Below are positions 6,670 to 13,028 of a stretch of 13,028 bases of DNA, in pieces; positions within the stretch are counted from its first letter, which is position 1; each line of letters begins with the position of its first letter. The position numbers and the translations under genes are program-made. The DNA lies in contig CALNBT010000126.1 in NCBI GenBank assembly GCA_937874345.1, forward strand, positions 1 through 13,028, in the 5' to 3' direction. The notes under the pieces were generated by a model. That model was not told the DNA's origin and searched no databases. It was given only the letters and a program-made list of their open reading frames with translations. Source of the DNA: an uncultured Prevotella sp. (lineage in GTDB: Bacteria > Bacteroidota > Bacteroidia > Bacteroidales > Bacteroidaceae).

Positions 6670-8364
6670 TCATTGAACATTTGCATTGCGTTTGATCATA
6701 AAATAGCCTAAACGATGAGTGTACCCCTTCTTATTGATTGATTTCAAAATATACATACCTTCAGGGAGTGCAGAAACATCAGTTAACTGACTTTGGTAGA
6801 CACGCGTCGTTATCATGATACCTTGTAATGATTCAATGACCACGAAATTTGCATCAAGTGCCGGTCCTTTCGCTGGTAATTCTAATTTGAACCCATCGCA
6901 TTTTAACAGACCTCCCAAATCGATCTTGGGCTGAGTCCTTTCTTTTACACTTTGAATTGCAGCGCTTTCATTGCCAAATCGATCCATTGCAGTAACTGCA
7001 TACGCAAGAGAATTGCCTGTTGGAACGTGCAAAGATGTTCCACGCACTCGTGAAGCAACAAGATTTCTGCTGTCATTGATGTCAACAGGAGCTTGTTGAC
7101 TGGCATAGACATTATACAGGAGATATGGGGCAGGGCTTTGATCTACAGCGCCAGACCAACTTAATGTGGATGTCTTTGCATCAACATTAATAGTGGTGGG
7201 TGCAATGGGTGGAGTGCTCTGCAGCCAGGTCATGGCTGGTACTAAAGCCAGATAGCGTGAAAAATCTGTTTCAACAAAGTCGTAAATTCCTTTGGTATTA
7301 TCGGTTAAGAATTTACCTCTGAAATACGCTTGCCCCATTCCAAAGTTTCGAATAACCTGCATCTCTTGTTTAAGAACATCTAAGTTCCAGTTCTTTTCCT
7401 GGGCAGCCATGAAATAAATTCCAAGTCCTGGCACAATGGTGCGCTCATAACTTTCTTCCTGCCAATTAATGGCAAAAGGGAAAAACTGATCACCTTGAAA
7501 GTACAACATAGGGTAGAGCTGATCCATCAAACCATCTCTTAACCAACCCTGTGCATCCTGATATACCCGAGAATAGGCATTCCACCCGTGGCTGGAATAT
7601 CGACTCAGATCATCAAACTTTCCAATTGGAGAACAACTAAGTTTGACCCACGGTTTAAGGTGTTTCACCTGGTCATGCACTGCTTCAACAATACGGGTAA
7701 TGTTGCGCCTGCCTTCGTTTCGATTCACCTTCAGGTTCCACGTTTCAGGATAACGGATATAGTCGAGATGAATGCCGTCGATGTCATAATTCTGTGTAAT
7801 TTCCTGACAAATGTTCGCAATATAATTTGCGGTTTGAGGCTTTTCGGGATTCATGTATCCCTCAACATCAATCTTTTTCGTCAGTTCGGGATGTTTTTTA
7901 GTGAGCATTTTACTACCCAGCTGGTTCCATTTTCCAATAGGCATACACACAACCCAAGCATGGATTTCCATGCCCCTCTTATGACATTCTTCCACAGCAA
8001 ACTCCAATGCATCATATCCCGGTGACTGACCAGGTATTCCGGAAAGACATCCATCCCAGGGTTCATAAGCTGATGGATAGATGACGGTTCCTCTAATTCT
8101 GGTTTGAATGAGAATGGTATTAATCCCTGCAAGAGCATATTTGTCTAAGATCGCACATAATTCACGCTTCTGTTTCTCAATACTATAGGCACTTCTGGCA
8201 TATGAATGTGGCCAGTCCAAGCCACCAATCGTTGTAAGCCAAACAGCTCGGACCTCTCGTTTAGGAGTTGATTGTAAAGCGCTCTGTAAAAGTGGGATAT
8301 TGGATTTTGCTAAAGAAAATAATGTGACAAATGTCAATATAATGATTAGGGAGATTTGTTTCAT
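6670..8364 (-). CDS. Exported GHL10/DUF187 family glycosyl hydrolase-like protein
   Basis: A 564-residue protein with an N-terminal signal peptide (about 1-20). Residues about 35-370 form a GHL10 (DUF187) TIM barrel: REVRAVWLTTIGGLDWP (37-52), GINTILIQTR (80-89), GMEIHAWVVC (131-140) and DGIHLDYIRYPE (196-207), the last a family hallmark with likely active-site acids. The family includes E. coli DigH/YddW, which cleaves peptidoglycan strands lacking stem peptides; a glycan-hydrolysing role is inferred from that. Residues about 385-475 look like a fibronectin type III domain, and about 480-560 a small beta domain ending in LPEGMYILKSINKKG and MIKR, resembling a T9SS sorting module. It has its own promoter, divergent from the barrel-protein gene. 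Substrate is unknown. Confidence 0.88.
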   Translation of the reverse strand: MKQISLIIILTFVTLFSLAKSNIPLLQSALQSTPKREVRAVWLTTIGGLDWPHSYARSAYSIEKQKRELCAILDKYALAGINTILIQTRIRGTVIYPSAYEPWDGCLSGIPGQSPGYDALEFAVEECHKRGMEIHAWVVCMPIGKWNQLGSKMLTKKHPELTKKIDVEGYMNPEKPQTANYIANICQEITQNYDIDGIHLDYIRYPETWNLKVNRNEGRRNITRIVEAVHDQVKHLKPWVKLSCSPIGKFDDLSRYSSHGWNAYSRVYQDAQGWLRDGLMDQLYPMLYFQGDQFFPFAINWQEESYERTIVPGLGIYFMAAQEKNWNLDVLKQEMQVIRNFGMGQAYFRGKFLTDNTKGIYDFVETDFSRYLALVPAMTWLQSTPPIAPTTINVDAKTSTLSWSGAVDQSPAPYLLYNVYASQQAPVDINDSRNLVASRVRGTSLHVPTGNSLAYAVTAMDRFGNESAAIQSVKERTQPKIDLGGLLKCDGFKLELPAKGPALDANFVVIESLQGIMITTRVYQSQLTDVSALPEGMYILKSINKKGYTHRLGYFMIKRNANVQ

Positions 8365-8395
8365 CCTTCGTAATTCTCTAATTGAATAATAAGCA

Positions 8396-8426
8396 CAAAG
8401 ATACTTATATTTTTTGGGTTCTCAAA
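8396..8426 (-). promoter_or_regulatory. Promoter of the GHL10 gene (Bacteroidetes type)
   Basis: Minus-strand -7 box TATCTTTG at 8396-8403 and -33 box TTTG at 8423-8426, 19 bases apart, match the Bacteroidetes consensus. The -7 box lies about 32 bases before the ATG at 8364. Its -33 half is interlocked with the divergent plus-strand promoter. Confidence 0.75.
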
Positions 8427-8443
8427 TTATTTATGTATTTTTG
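8413..8443 (+). promoter_or_regulatory. Promoter of the beta-barrel protein-recR operon
   Basis: Plus-strand -33 box TTTG at 8413-8416 and -7 box TATTTTTG at 8436-8443, 19 bases apart, match TTTG-N19-TAnnTTTG. Transcription would start near 8450, leaving a leader of roughly 65-90 bases. This rules out a coding start upstream of about 8450 for the next gene. Confidence 0.7.
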
Positions 8444-8536
8444 CACAAACTCGTTTCTGTCTTGATTAATCCAACAAATCCAGGATACGATATGGCAAGA
8501 GTGATATTTATTATTATGAAATATAATACGAATTTG

Positions 8537-9022
8537 ATGAAAAAATTTTTGACAATCATTGCAGCAATGCTCATCTCTATGACAGCTTCTGCTCAATTTG
8601 AACAGGGAAAAGTGTATGTTTCTGGTTCTTTGACAGGTCTGAACCTCAGTTACAATGGCTTAGATAAGTTGAATGTTGGTATTCAAACGCAGGCTGGATA
8701 CATGATTGAGGATAATATGATGTTTTTGGGTACTGTGAGTTATCAGCACAATGGCAATGAAACCGTTTCTGATTTTAGTTCACTTGGGCTAGGGGCACGT
8801 TATTATATTGTGCAAAATGGTATTTATTTAGGTGCCAACGTGAAATTTGTTCATGCATATCATAATTATAACGACGTGATGCCTGGCGTAGAAGTCGGTT
8901 ATGCTTATTTCTTAAGTAGAACCGTTACGGTTGAACCAGCAATTTATTATGATCAATCTCTGAAAGATCATAGCAACTATTCAACGATTGGATTCAAGAT
9001 CGGATTAGGAATATACCTCTAA
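8537..9022 (+). CDS. Small outer-membrane beta-barrel protein
   Basis: From the ATG at 8537 this is 161 residues: a signal peptide (MKKFLTIIAAML, then SMTASAQ, probable cleavage at 20) followed by about 140 residues of alternating polar and hydrophobic or aromatic strands (KVYVSGSLTGLNLSY, MFLGTVSYQHN, LGLGARYYIVQNGIYLGANVKF, VEVGYAYFLS, TIGFKIGLGIYL). This pattern fits a small eight-stranded outer-membrane barrel of the OmpW/OmpX-like type common in Bacteroidetes. Function is unknown. The frame extends upstream to 8414, but those codons lie in the promoter; the ATG at 8516 (seven codons earlier) is the only realistic alternative start. Its stop overlaps the recR start by one base, so the two are cotranscribed. 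Confidence 0.8.
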   Translation: MKKFLTIIAAMLISMTASAQFEQGKVYVSGSLTGLNLSYNGLDKLNVGIQTQAGYMIEDNMMFLGTVSYQHNGNETVSDFSSLGLGARYYIVQNGIYLGANVKFVHAYHNYNDVMPGVEVGYAYFLSRTVTVEPAIYYDQSLKDHSNYSTIGFKIGLGIYL

Positions 9023-9633
9023 TGTACCAACAATTTCCATCTGTTCTTCTTGAAAAAGCTGTTGGAGAGTTTGCCAAACTGCCCGGAATCGGTAGAAAGA
9101 CAGCCTTGAGATTAGTGCTTCATTTGCTTCGTCAGGATTCCGATGACGTAGAACAGTTTGTAGAGGCTGTCTCAAAGATGAGACACAATATTCAATATTG
9201 TCACATTTGTCACAATATCAGTGACACAGATATTTGCTCGATTTGTGCTGACGAACATCGAGATACCACAATTGTATGCGTGGTTGAGAACATTCAGGAT
9301 GTGATGGCTATTGAAAATACTCAACAGTTTAGTGGCGTTTATCATGTGTTAGGCGGTATCATTTCGCCAATGGATGGTATTGGGCCAGATCAATTGGAAA
9401 TACAATCATTAATAGATCGAGTACAGCATGGAGGTGTCAAAGAGGTTATTCTAGCACTGAGCTCTACGATGGAAGGCGATACTACAAACTTTTTCATTGC
9501 AAGAAAATTGGCAGATTTCAACATGAAGATTTCGGTTATTGCTCGAGGCATCTCCGTTGGTGATGAGTTGGAATATACCGATGAAGTAACATTGGGACGT
9601 TCGATACTGAATCGAACACCATTTGACCGTTGA
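9022..9633 (+). CDS. recR: Recombination mediator protein RecR
   Basis: RecR acts with RecO (and RecF) to load RecA on single-stranded DNA during gap repair. The 203 residues match the family's usual length and order: helix-hairpin-helix (LAKLPGIGRKTALRL, near 13-36), a four-cysteine zinc finger (C60, C63, C72, C75), a Toprim domain (about 83-178, with CVVEN at 86-90, the YHVLGGIISPMDGIGP segment at 107-122 and EGD at 151-153) and the C-terminal strand-helix segment with ARGISVGDELEYTDEVTL. The ATG overlaps the stop codon of the barrel gene (TAATG), suggesting translational coupling. All expected motifs are present. Confidence 0.97.
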   Translation: MYQQFPSVLLEKAVGEFAKLPGIGRKTALRLVLHLLRQDSDDVEQFVEAVSKMRHNIQYCHICHNISDTDICSICADEHRDTTIVCVVENIQDVMAIENTQQFSGVYHVLGGIISPMDGIGPDQLEIQSLIDRVQHGGVKEVILALSSTMEGDTTNFFIARKLADFNMKISVIARGISVGDELEYTDEVTLGRSILNRTPFDR

Positions 9634-9696
9634 GAAGCAAATCAAAATTCATCCAGTCATTGTTTTCACCATCTAAAATTGATTCACATTTTACAC

Positions 9697-10146
9697 ATGA
9701 AAAATCTTAAACAAGTACAACATCGCTTGATGATTGAATTTTGGTTGCCGATTGTTATTTCGCTCAGCATCATTGGTTTATTCGAAACAGAAACGTTGAT
9801 TCCAGGAGTTTGGGCGGCCGATTCGACAAAAGAATTTATCTTTCTATATATCATGGAACTGGCAACGATAGGTGTTATTCCTTTAGCATTGCGTATGTTC
9901 AAACTTAAAAAGGTAAGAAACAAATTTCAAGATAAATCACTCGACATTTTGAAAACATTGCTTCATTGGGGAAGTGTTCGGTTAAATATGCTGACGATGC
10001 CGCTGATGATCAACATCATTTTATATTACTTGTTCATGAAAGTGGCATTTGGCTACATGGCTATCATACTGTTTCTTTGCCTATTTTTTGTTTTTCCAAC
10101 CATGGAACGTTGTGTGGAAGAAACTAAAGTAACTGCAAATGATTGA
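9697..10146 (+). CDS. Four-helix membrane protein of unknown function
   Basis: From the ATG at 9697 this is 149 residues. Four hydrophobic segments are visible at about 13-29, 45-66, 96-113 and 116-134, separated by a basic loop (KLKKVRNKFQDK, 69-80) after the second helix, which predicts both ends in the cytoplasm. No enzymatic motif is seen. I do not recognise the family; it resembles small conserved Bacteroidales inner-membrane proteins found next to recR. It lies 63 bases after recR and overlaps the glycosyltransferase start by eight bases, so it may work with that enzyme in the membrane (inference). An in-frame ATG at 9679 adds six residues and is less likely. Confidence 0.75.
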   Translation: MKNLKQVQHRLMIEFWLPIVISLSIIGLFETETLIPGVWAADSTKEFIFLYIMELATIGVIPLALRMFKLKKVRNKFQDKSLDILKTLLHWGSVRLNMLTMPLMINIILYYLFMKVAFGYMAIILFLCLFFVFPTMERCVEETKVTAND

Positions 10147-11356
10147 TTCGGACCCAAAGGTACATGCCAAACTTTCAGTAATCATTGTCAGCTATAATGT
10201 CAAATATTATCTGGAGCAATGTTTGATTTCTTTGAAGCAGTCGCTTCATGAGATCAAATCTGAAATTTTCGTGGTTGACAATGCCTCCATCGATGGTTCT
10301 GTCGACTACATTTCCAGTAGATTTCCTGAAGTATTTATCATTGAAAGTGGCGCCAATCTTGGATTTGCCCGAGCAAATAATCTTGCTATCAAGCAAAGTA
10401 CGGGTGATTATGTATTGCTCTTGAATCCAGATGTCATAGTGGCTGAAGACACGATCGGTAATGTTATCCGTTTTATGGATGGTCAAAACAATATAGGGGG
10501 AGTAGGTCTTAGGATGATGACTATTACAGGTACTGATGCCAAAGAATCAAGAAGAGGCATTCCTACACCACAAACTGCTTTATACAAGATGGTTGGTCTC
10601 TGCTCTAAATATCCCCAAAATAACCGTTTTGCCAGATATTATATGGGGGGGCTGCCTTGGAATCGACCATCAAAAATTGATATCGTAAGTGGTGCATTCT
10701 TCGCTGTGCCACGCAAAGCACTCAATATTGTTGGGTTGTTGGATGAAGATTATTTCATGTATGGTGAGGATATTGATCTTTCTTATCGTTTGTTGAAAGG
10801 AGGATTCGATAACTGGTATTTACCAGAACGAATCTTACATTACAAAGGAGAGAGTACGATGAAATCGTCTTATCGCTATGTTCATGTCTTCTATAATGCG
10901 ATGCTGATCTTCTTCCGCAAGCATTTCAGTAGCATGAGTATCTTGCTTAGTATCCCAATTCAAACAGCCATCTATTTTAAAGCGGCAATGGCGCTTATTC
11001 AGATGAAAACAAAATATCTGAAACAGAGTCTTGGTTTTCTGAACAAGAAACCTACAAACACGTTGCAATATGTTTTTATTGGATCTGTAAAGTCAATGGG
11101 AGAATGTCAAGAAATAATGAAAAGAAAAGGCCTAAAGGCTCAGTATATAGAAAAGACTTCTGCAAATTTGCTCAATGGTCACAATGATCTGTCTATATCA
11201 CAGCAAGGCAAAACATGTGTTATTTACGATACCAAGTCCTTTTCTTACAAGGATATATTTCAATTCTTTGCGCAAAATCCAAATCAAAACATTTCAATTG
11301 GGACATATAATCCCGAAACGAAGGTTATCATTACCTACAAAGAAATACTAAAATAA
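10139..11356 (+). CDS. Family 2 glycosyltransferase with extra C-terminal domain
   Basis: A 405-residue GT-A glycosyltransferase of the GT2 rhamnosyl/galactofuranosyl-transferase-like (WbbL) type. Visible motifs are LSVIIVSYN (12-20), VVDNASIDGS (45-54), NLGFARANN (73-81), the metal-binding NPD (96-98), SGAFFAVPR (184-192) and the general-base region YFMYGEDIDLSYR (205-217). It should transfer a sugar from a nucleotide donor at the inner face of the membrane; donor and acceptor are unknown. A hydrophobic stretch near 267-287 may contact the membrane. Residues about 309-405 form an additional alternating alpha/beta domain (YVFIGS, then a helix, later TCVIYDTKSFSYKDIF) resembling a Rossmann-like half without an intact glycine loop. 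It overlaps the preceding membrane-protein gene. Confidence 0.88.
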   Translation: MIDSDPKVHAKLSVIIVSYNVKYYLEQCLISLKQSLHEIKSEIFVVDNASIDGSVDYISSRFPEVFIIESGANLGFARANNLAIKQSTGDYVLLLNPDVIVAEDTIGNVIRFMDGQNNIGGVGLRMMTITGTDAKESRRGIPTPQTALYKMVGLCSKYPQNNRFARYYMGGLPWNRPSKIDIVSGAFFAVPRKALNIVGLLDEDYFMYGEDIDLSYRLLKGGFDNWYLPERILHYKGESTMKSSYRYVHVFYNAMLIFFRKHFSSMSILLSIPIQTAIYFKAAMALIQMKTKYLKQSLGFLNKKPTNTLQYVFIGSVKSMGECQEIMKRKGLKAQYIEKTSANLLNGHNDLSISQQGKTCVIYDTKSFSYKDIFQFFAQNPNQNISIGTYNPETKVIITYKEILK

Positions 11357-11373
11357 GGTTTGTTTTATTTGAT

Positions 11374-11883
11374 ATGATTGACATCACTTTGAGGGCAATG
11401 GAGCCCGAAGACTTGGATATACTTTATAAAATTGAGAATGATATGGCTTTATGGCATGTCAGTACAACAAATGTTCCATACTCACGATATGTTCTTCACG
11501 ACTTTATAGCAAACTCATCTGGTGATATATATACTGATAAACAGGTAAGATTGATGGTGGAGAACGAAGAGGGTAAAGCCATTGGCACCGTTGATCTTGT
11601 TAATTTTTCAGCGCAACATCAACGTGCTGAACTTGGATTAGCAATCCTTCAAACATATCGAAATAGAGGTTATGGAAAAGCTACGCTAGAAAAAATTATT
11701 GATTACTCGTGGAAGATTCTTCATCTACACCAACTATATGTAGTCGTTGACTCAAGCCAGACCGAAACAATAAAGCTTTTCCTGAAATGTGGTTTTGTGC
11801 AAGGTGCAGTATTACACGACTGGTTATATACTGGAGAAGATTATCAAAATGCCGTTCTTCTGCAATACATGAAGGATAAGTAA
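11374..11883 (+). CDS. GNAT family N-acetyltransferase
   Basis: A 169-residue acetyl-CoA-dependent transferase of the Acetyltransf_3 group that includes RimJ/RimL and the spermidine acetyltransferase SpeG. The acetyl-CoA pyrophosphate loop appears as YRNRGYGKATL (95-105), preceded by the beta-4 strand AELGLAIL (85-92). Later landmarks are LYVVVDSSQTETIKLFLKCGF (121-141) and the C-terminal HDW then EDYQNAVLL, which parallels the tail of SpeG-like enzymes. The substrate cannot be told: protein N-terminus, polyamine or an amino-sugar are all possible. It starts 17 bases after the glycosyltransferase and is the last gene of the operon. M9 is an alternative start. Confidence 0.9.
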   Translation: MIDITLRAMEPEDLDILYKIENDMALWHVSTTNVPYSRYVLHDFIANSSGDIYTDKQVRLMVENEEGKAIGTVDLVNFSAQHQRAELGLAILQTYRNRGYGKATLEKIIDYSWKILHLHQLYVVVDSSQTETIKLFLKCGFVQGAVLHDWLYTGEDYQNAVLLQYMKDK

Positions 11884-11914
11884 AAGAAGACTGTACGAAA
11901 TTTACCTCAAAATT

Positions 11915-11944
11915 TTGTTTCATTGCCATTTTACGATGAAACAA
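11915..11944. terminator. Inverted repeat between convergent GNAT and tRNA genes, possible terminator
   Basis: TGTTTCAT (11916-11923) and ATGAAACA (11936-11943) form a perfect 8-base stem, extendable to about 11 pairs including one G-U. It sits between convergently read genes, where a bidirectional terminator is expected. The stem is AT-rich and there is only a short run of T on the minus side, so termination is uncertain. Confidence 0.4.
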
Positions 11945-11970
11945 TTGGATGAGAAATAGAAAGATAAAGA

Positions 11971-12040
11971 GCGGAATACGGGAATCGAACCCGCCTCTCA
12001 GGCTTGGGAAGCCCACGCACTACCGATGTGCTAATTCCGC
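11971..12040 (-). tRNA. tRNA-Gly (anticodon CCC)
   Basis: Read on the minus strand, the 70 bases fold as a full cloverleaf: acceptor GCGGAAT/ATTCCGC, D stem GCAC/GTGC, anticodon stem TGGGC/GCCTG with loop TTCCCAA, 4-base variable region, and T arm GCGGG-TTCGATT-CCCGT. The anticodon CCC reads GGG. No CCA is encoded. It follows tRNA-Thr by six bases in the same transcript. Confidence 0.95.
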
Positions 12041-12046
12041 ACAAGA

Positions 12047-12118
12047 GCCGATACCCGGACTCGAACCGGGGACCTACTCATTACGAATGAGTTGCTCTAC
12101 CAACTGAGCCATATCGGC
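12047..12118 (-). tRNA. tRNA-Thr (anticodon CGU)
   Basis: Read on the minus strand, the 72 bases fold as a cloverleaf: acceptor GCCGATA/TATCGGC, D stem GCTC/GAGC, anticodon stem ACTCA/TGAGT with loop TTCGTAA, 5-base variable region, and T arm CCCGG-TTCGAGT-CCGGG. The anticodon CGT in DNA (CGU) reads ACG. No CCA is encoded. It is first in the two-tRNA transcript. Confidence 0.95.
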
Positions 12119-12137
12119 AAATCCCAATTTGCAGTTG

Positions 12138-12145
12138 CAAAGATA
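12138..12145 (-). promoter_or_regulatory. -7 box of the tRNA-Thr/tRNA-Gly promoter
   Basis: TATCTTTG on the minus strand lies about 20 bases before tRNA-Thr and is identical to the -7 boxes of kdsA and the GHL10 gene. No TTTG is found at the expected -33 spacing (nearest is only 14 bases upstream), so the upstream half is weak. A 14-base dyad, TTTGCAGTTGCAAA (12128-12141, plus strand), overlaps the box and the likely start site. Confidence 0.55.
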
Positions 12146-12245
12146 ATGTATTTCTTTGACAAATATCTTGAAACTAAATACCGATGGCGCTTCATTAACA
12201 ATTATTAGCATATTACAAGCTCTGTATAGAGGCTATTGTTAAACA

Positions 12246-13028
12246 CTATCGATAGCGAACTTGCTGATAGCCTACTAATCTGTCAGTACGTTCACCCGGT
12301 CCTCGAAAATAGAGTAGGGCTTGATATTGATTTTCAGTTTGGAAGTATGAGCCTTCTGAATTTACAGGTGCAGTCGATTGATCATCTTTTTTTACTAAAT
12401 ACTGATATGAATAATATCCTTGTTTCAGCAATAAAGCCGTTTCATAGATTTGATCTTTTTCATTATAAGTGAGCTTATATTCGGGTGTAAACTGATCATT
12501 TGTCCAAACAGCATTGAGATAAACAGGACCTTCTTGTTGTGGAGCACGCAACCGAAAATGCACAATTTGATATTCTGAAGTTGTATTATTATCATTGTTA
12601 TTACTGTTTCGGATATAGAAAGCCCCATCTGCATCTTCATCATACACGTAACTAGGACGCGGTTCATCAGGCCAAATATAAGCATGATAATCTGTACCAT
12701 CCCATTGTACAGACTCGAGCCCCATTGTCGTATGATGAACATCTAATGTTTCAAACTTGCGATACTCATTTCCAGCATCAAAAATCAACTGCTTGTTATG
12801 TTCCCATCTTAAACCATCCGGCATGACATATTGTGGTGTTAAGTTGGTTCTCTGGTTATCCGTTCGACCATTTTGCATGACGACGACCTTTATTTGTGAA
12901 AGAGGATCTGTAACCTGCAGCATTCCATATTTAGCCTCCATGTTTACCTGCTGATACTTGCCATTAATATCTAGGTCTGTGTTTGTCGAGACACTCAAAT
13001 GAATTGCGGCCAAAGGTTCTACCACCAT
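12246..13028 (-). CDS. Type IX secretion Plug protein (DUF5103), C-terminal part
   Basis: The frame is open to the right edge, so the N-terminus is outside; the visible 260 residues probably form the larger part of a protein usually a little over 400 long. They match the DUF5103 family, whose Flavobacterium member Plug seals the periplasmic mouth of the SprA translocon of type IX secretion. Conserved features are VVVMQNGR (48-55), LIFDAGNEYRKFE (81-93), DADGAFYIRN (132-141), the core VHFRL (156-160), YETALLLKQGYYSYQYLV (195-212) and EGSYFQTENQYQALLYFR (225-242), ending with DRLVGY. A run rich in Asn and Asp (142-148) lies in a loop. Gene ends with TAG, with the tRNA pair downstream on the same strand. 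Confidence 0.88.
   Translation of the reverse strand: MVVEPLAAIHLSVSTNTDLDINGKYQQVNMEAKYGMLQVTDPLSQIKVVVMQNGRTDNQRTNLTPQYVMPDGLRWEHNKQLIFDAGNEYRKFETLDVHHTTMGLESVQWDGTDYHAYIWPDEPRPSYVYDEDADGAFYIRNSNNNDNNTTSEYQIVHFRLRAPQQEGPVYLNAVWTNDQFTPEYKLTYNEKDQIYETALLLKQGYYSYQYLVKKDDQSTAPVNSEGSYFQTENQYQALLYFRGPGERTDRLVGYQQVRYR

Noticed and set aside
7588..8025. 145-codon plus-strand frame opposite the GHL10 gene
   Set aside because: It is antisense to conserved barrel motifs, has no upstream signal and looks like a shadow of the real gene.
8414..8536. Upstream extension of the beta-barrel protein by 41 codons
   Set aside because: The codons cover the promoter boxes at 8413-8443, and the signal peptide begins only at the ATG at 8537.
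12138..12163. Full tRNA promoter using TTTG at 12160-12163 as the -33 box
   Set aside because: The spacer is only 14 bases, well short of the usual 19-21, so only the -7 box is claimed.
12236..12472. Plus-strand frame opposite the end of the Plug gene
   Set aside because: It overlaps the conserved C-terminal motifs of the Plug protein on the other strand and has no promoter.
1..13028. Mobile element, defence island or CRISPR array
   Set aside because: No transposase, integrase, nuclease cluster or regularly spaced repeats are visible; gene content and promoters look uniform and chromosomal.

Overview
The window reads as a stretch of a Bacteroidales chromosome, most likely from a Prevotella-like organism. 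The evidence is moderately low GC, few Shine-Dalgarno sequences, and several copies of the Bacteroidetes promoter pattern TTTG-N19/20-TAnnTTTG. The family content fits too: a Kdo pathway (so an LPS-bearing outer membrane), a type IX secretion (T9SS) Plug protein, an HU-LysM fusion, and tRNA genes without an encoded CCA. The genus is an inference. The region is mostly core housekeeping and envelope genes; there are no insertion sequences, phage genes, CRISPR array or recognisable defence system.

Layout. (1) 3-3201, plus strand: the 3' part of rimO, then a small HU protein, a second HU protein fused to a membrane segment and a LysM-like domain, and a LuxR-type regulator with a degenerate receiver. 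Gaps are very short or overlapping, so this is probably one operon. (2) 3261-6309, minus strand: kdsA, a kpsF/kdsD-type arabinose-5-phosphate isomerase and a cardiolipin-synthase-like PLD protein, read from a good promoter at 6333-6364. The first two catalyse consecutive steps of Kdo synthesis for lipid A. (3) 6310-6669: intergenic, with the kdsA promoter and a palindrome. (4) 6670-8364, minus strand: an exported GHL10/DUF187 glycosyl hydrolase-like protein. (5) 8396-8443: two divergent promoters whose -33 boxes interlock. (6) 8537-11883, plus strand: a small outer-membrane beta-barrel protein, recR, a four-helix membrane protein of unknown function, a family 2 glycosyltransferase with an extra C-terminal domain, and a GNAT acetyltransferase. 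(7) 11971-12118, minus strand: a tRNA-Thr(CGU)-tRNA-Gly(CCC) pair. (8) 12246-13028, minus strand: the C-terminal part of the T9SS Plug protein.

The common theme is the cell envelope: Kdo/LPS supply, phospholipid synthesis, a glycan-directed hydrolase, an outer-membrane barrel, a glycosyltransferase and a T9SS component. The most unusual object is the HU-transmembrane-LysM protein at 1078-2556. Its architecture could physically link DNA to the cell wall, and it is translationally coupled to a canonical HU gene. This is the best candidate for an under-described system here, although HU fusions to envelope domains are known in Bacteroidetes.
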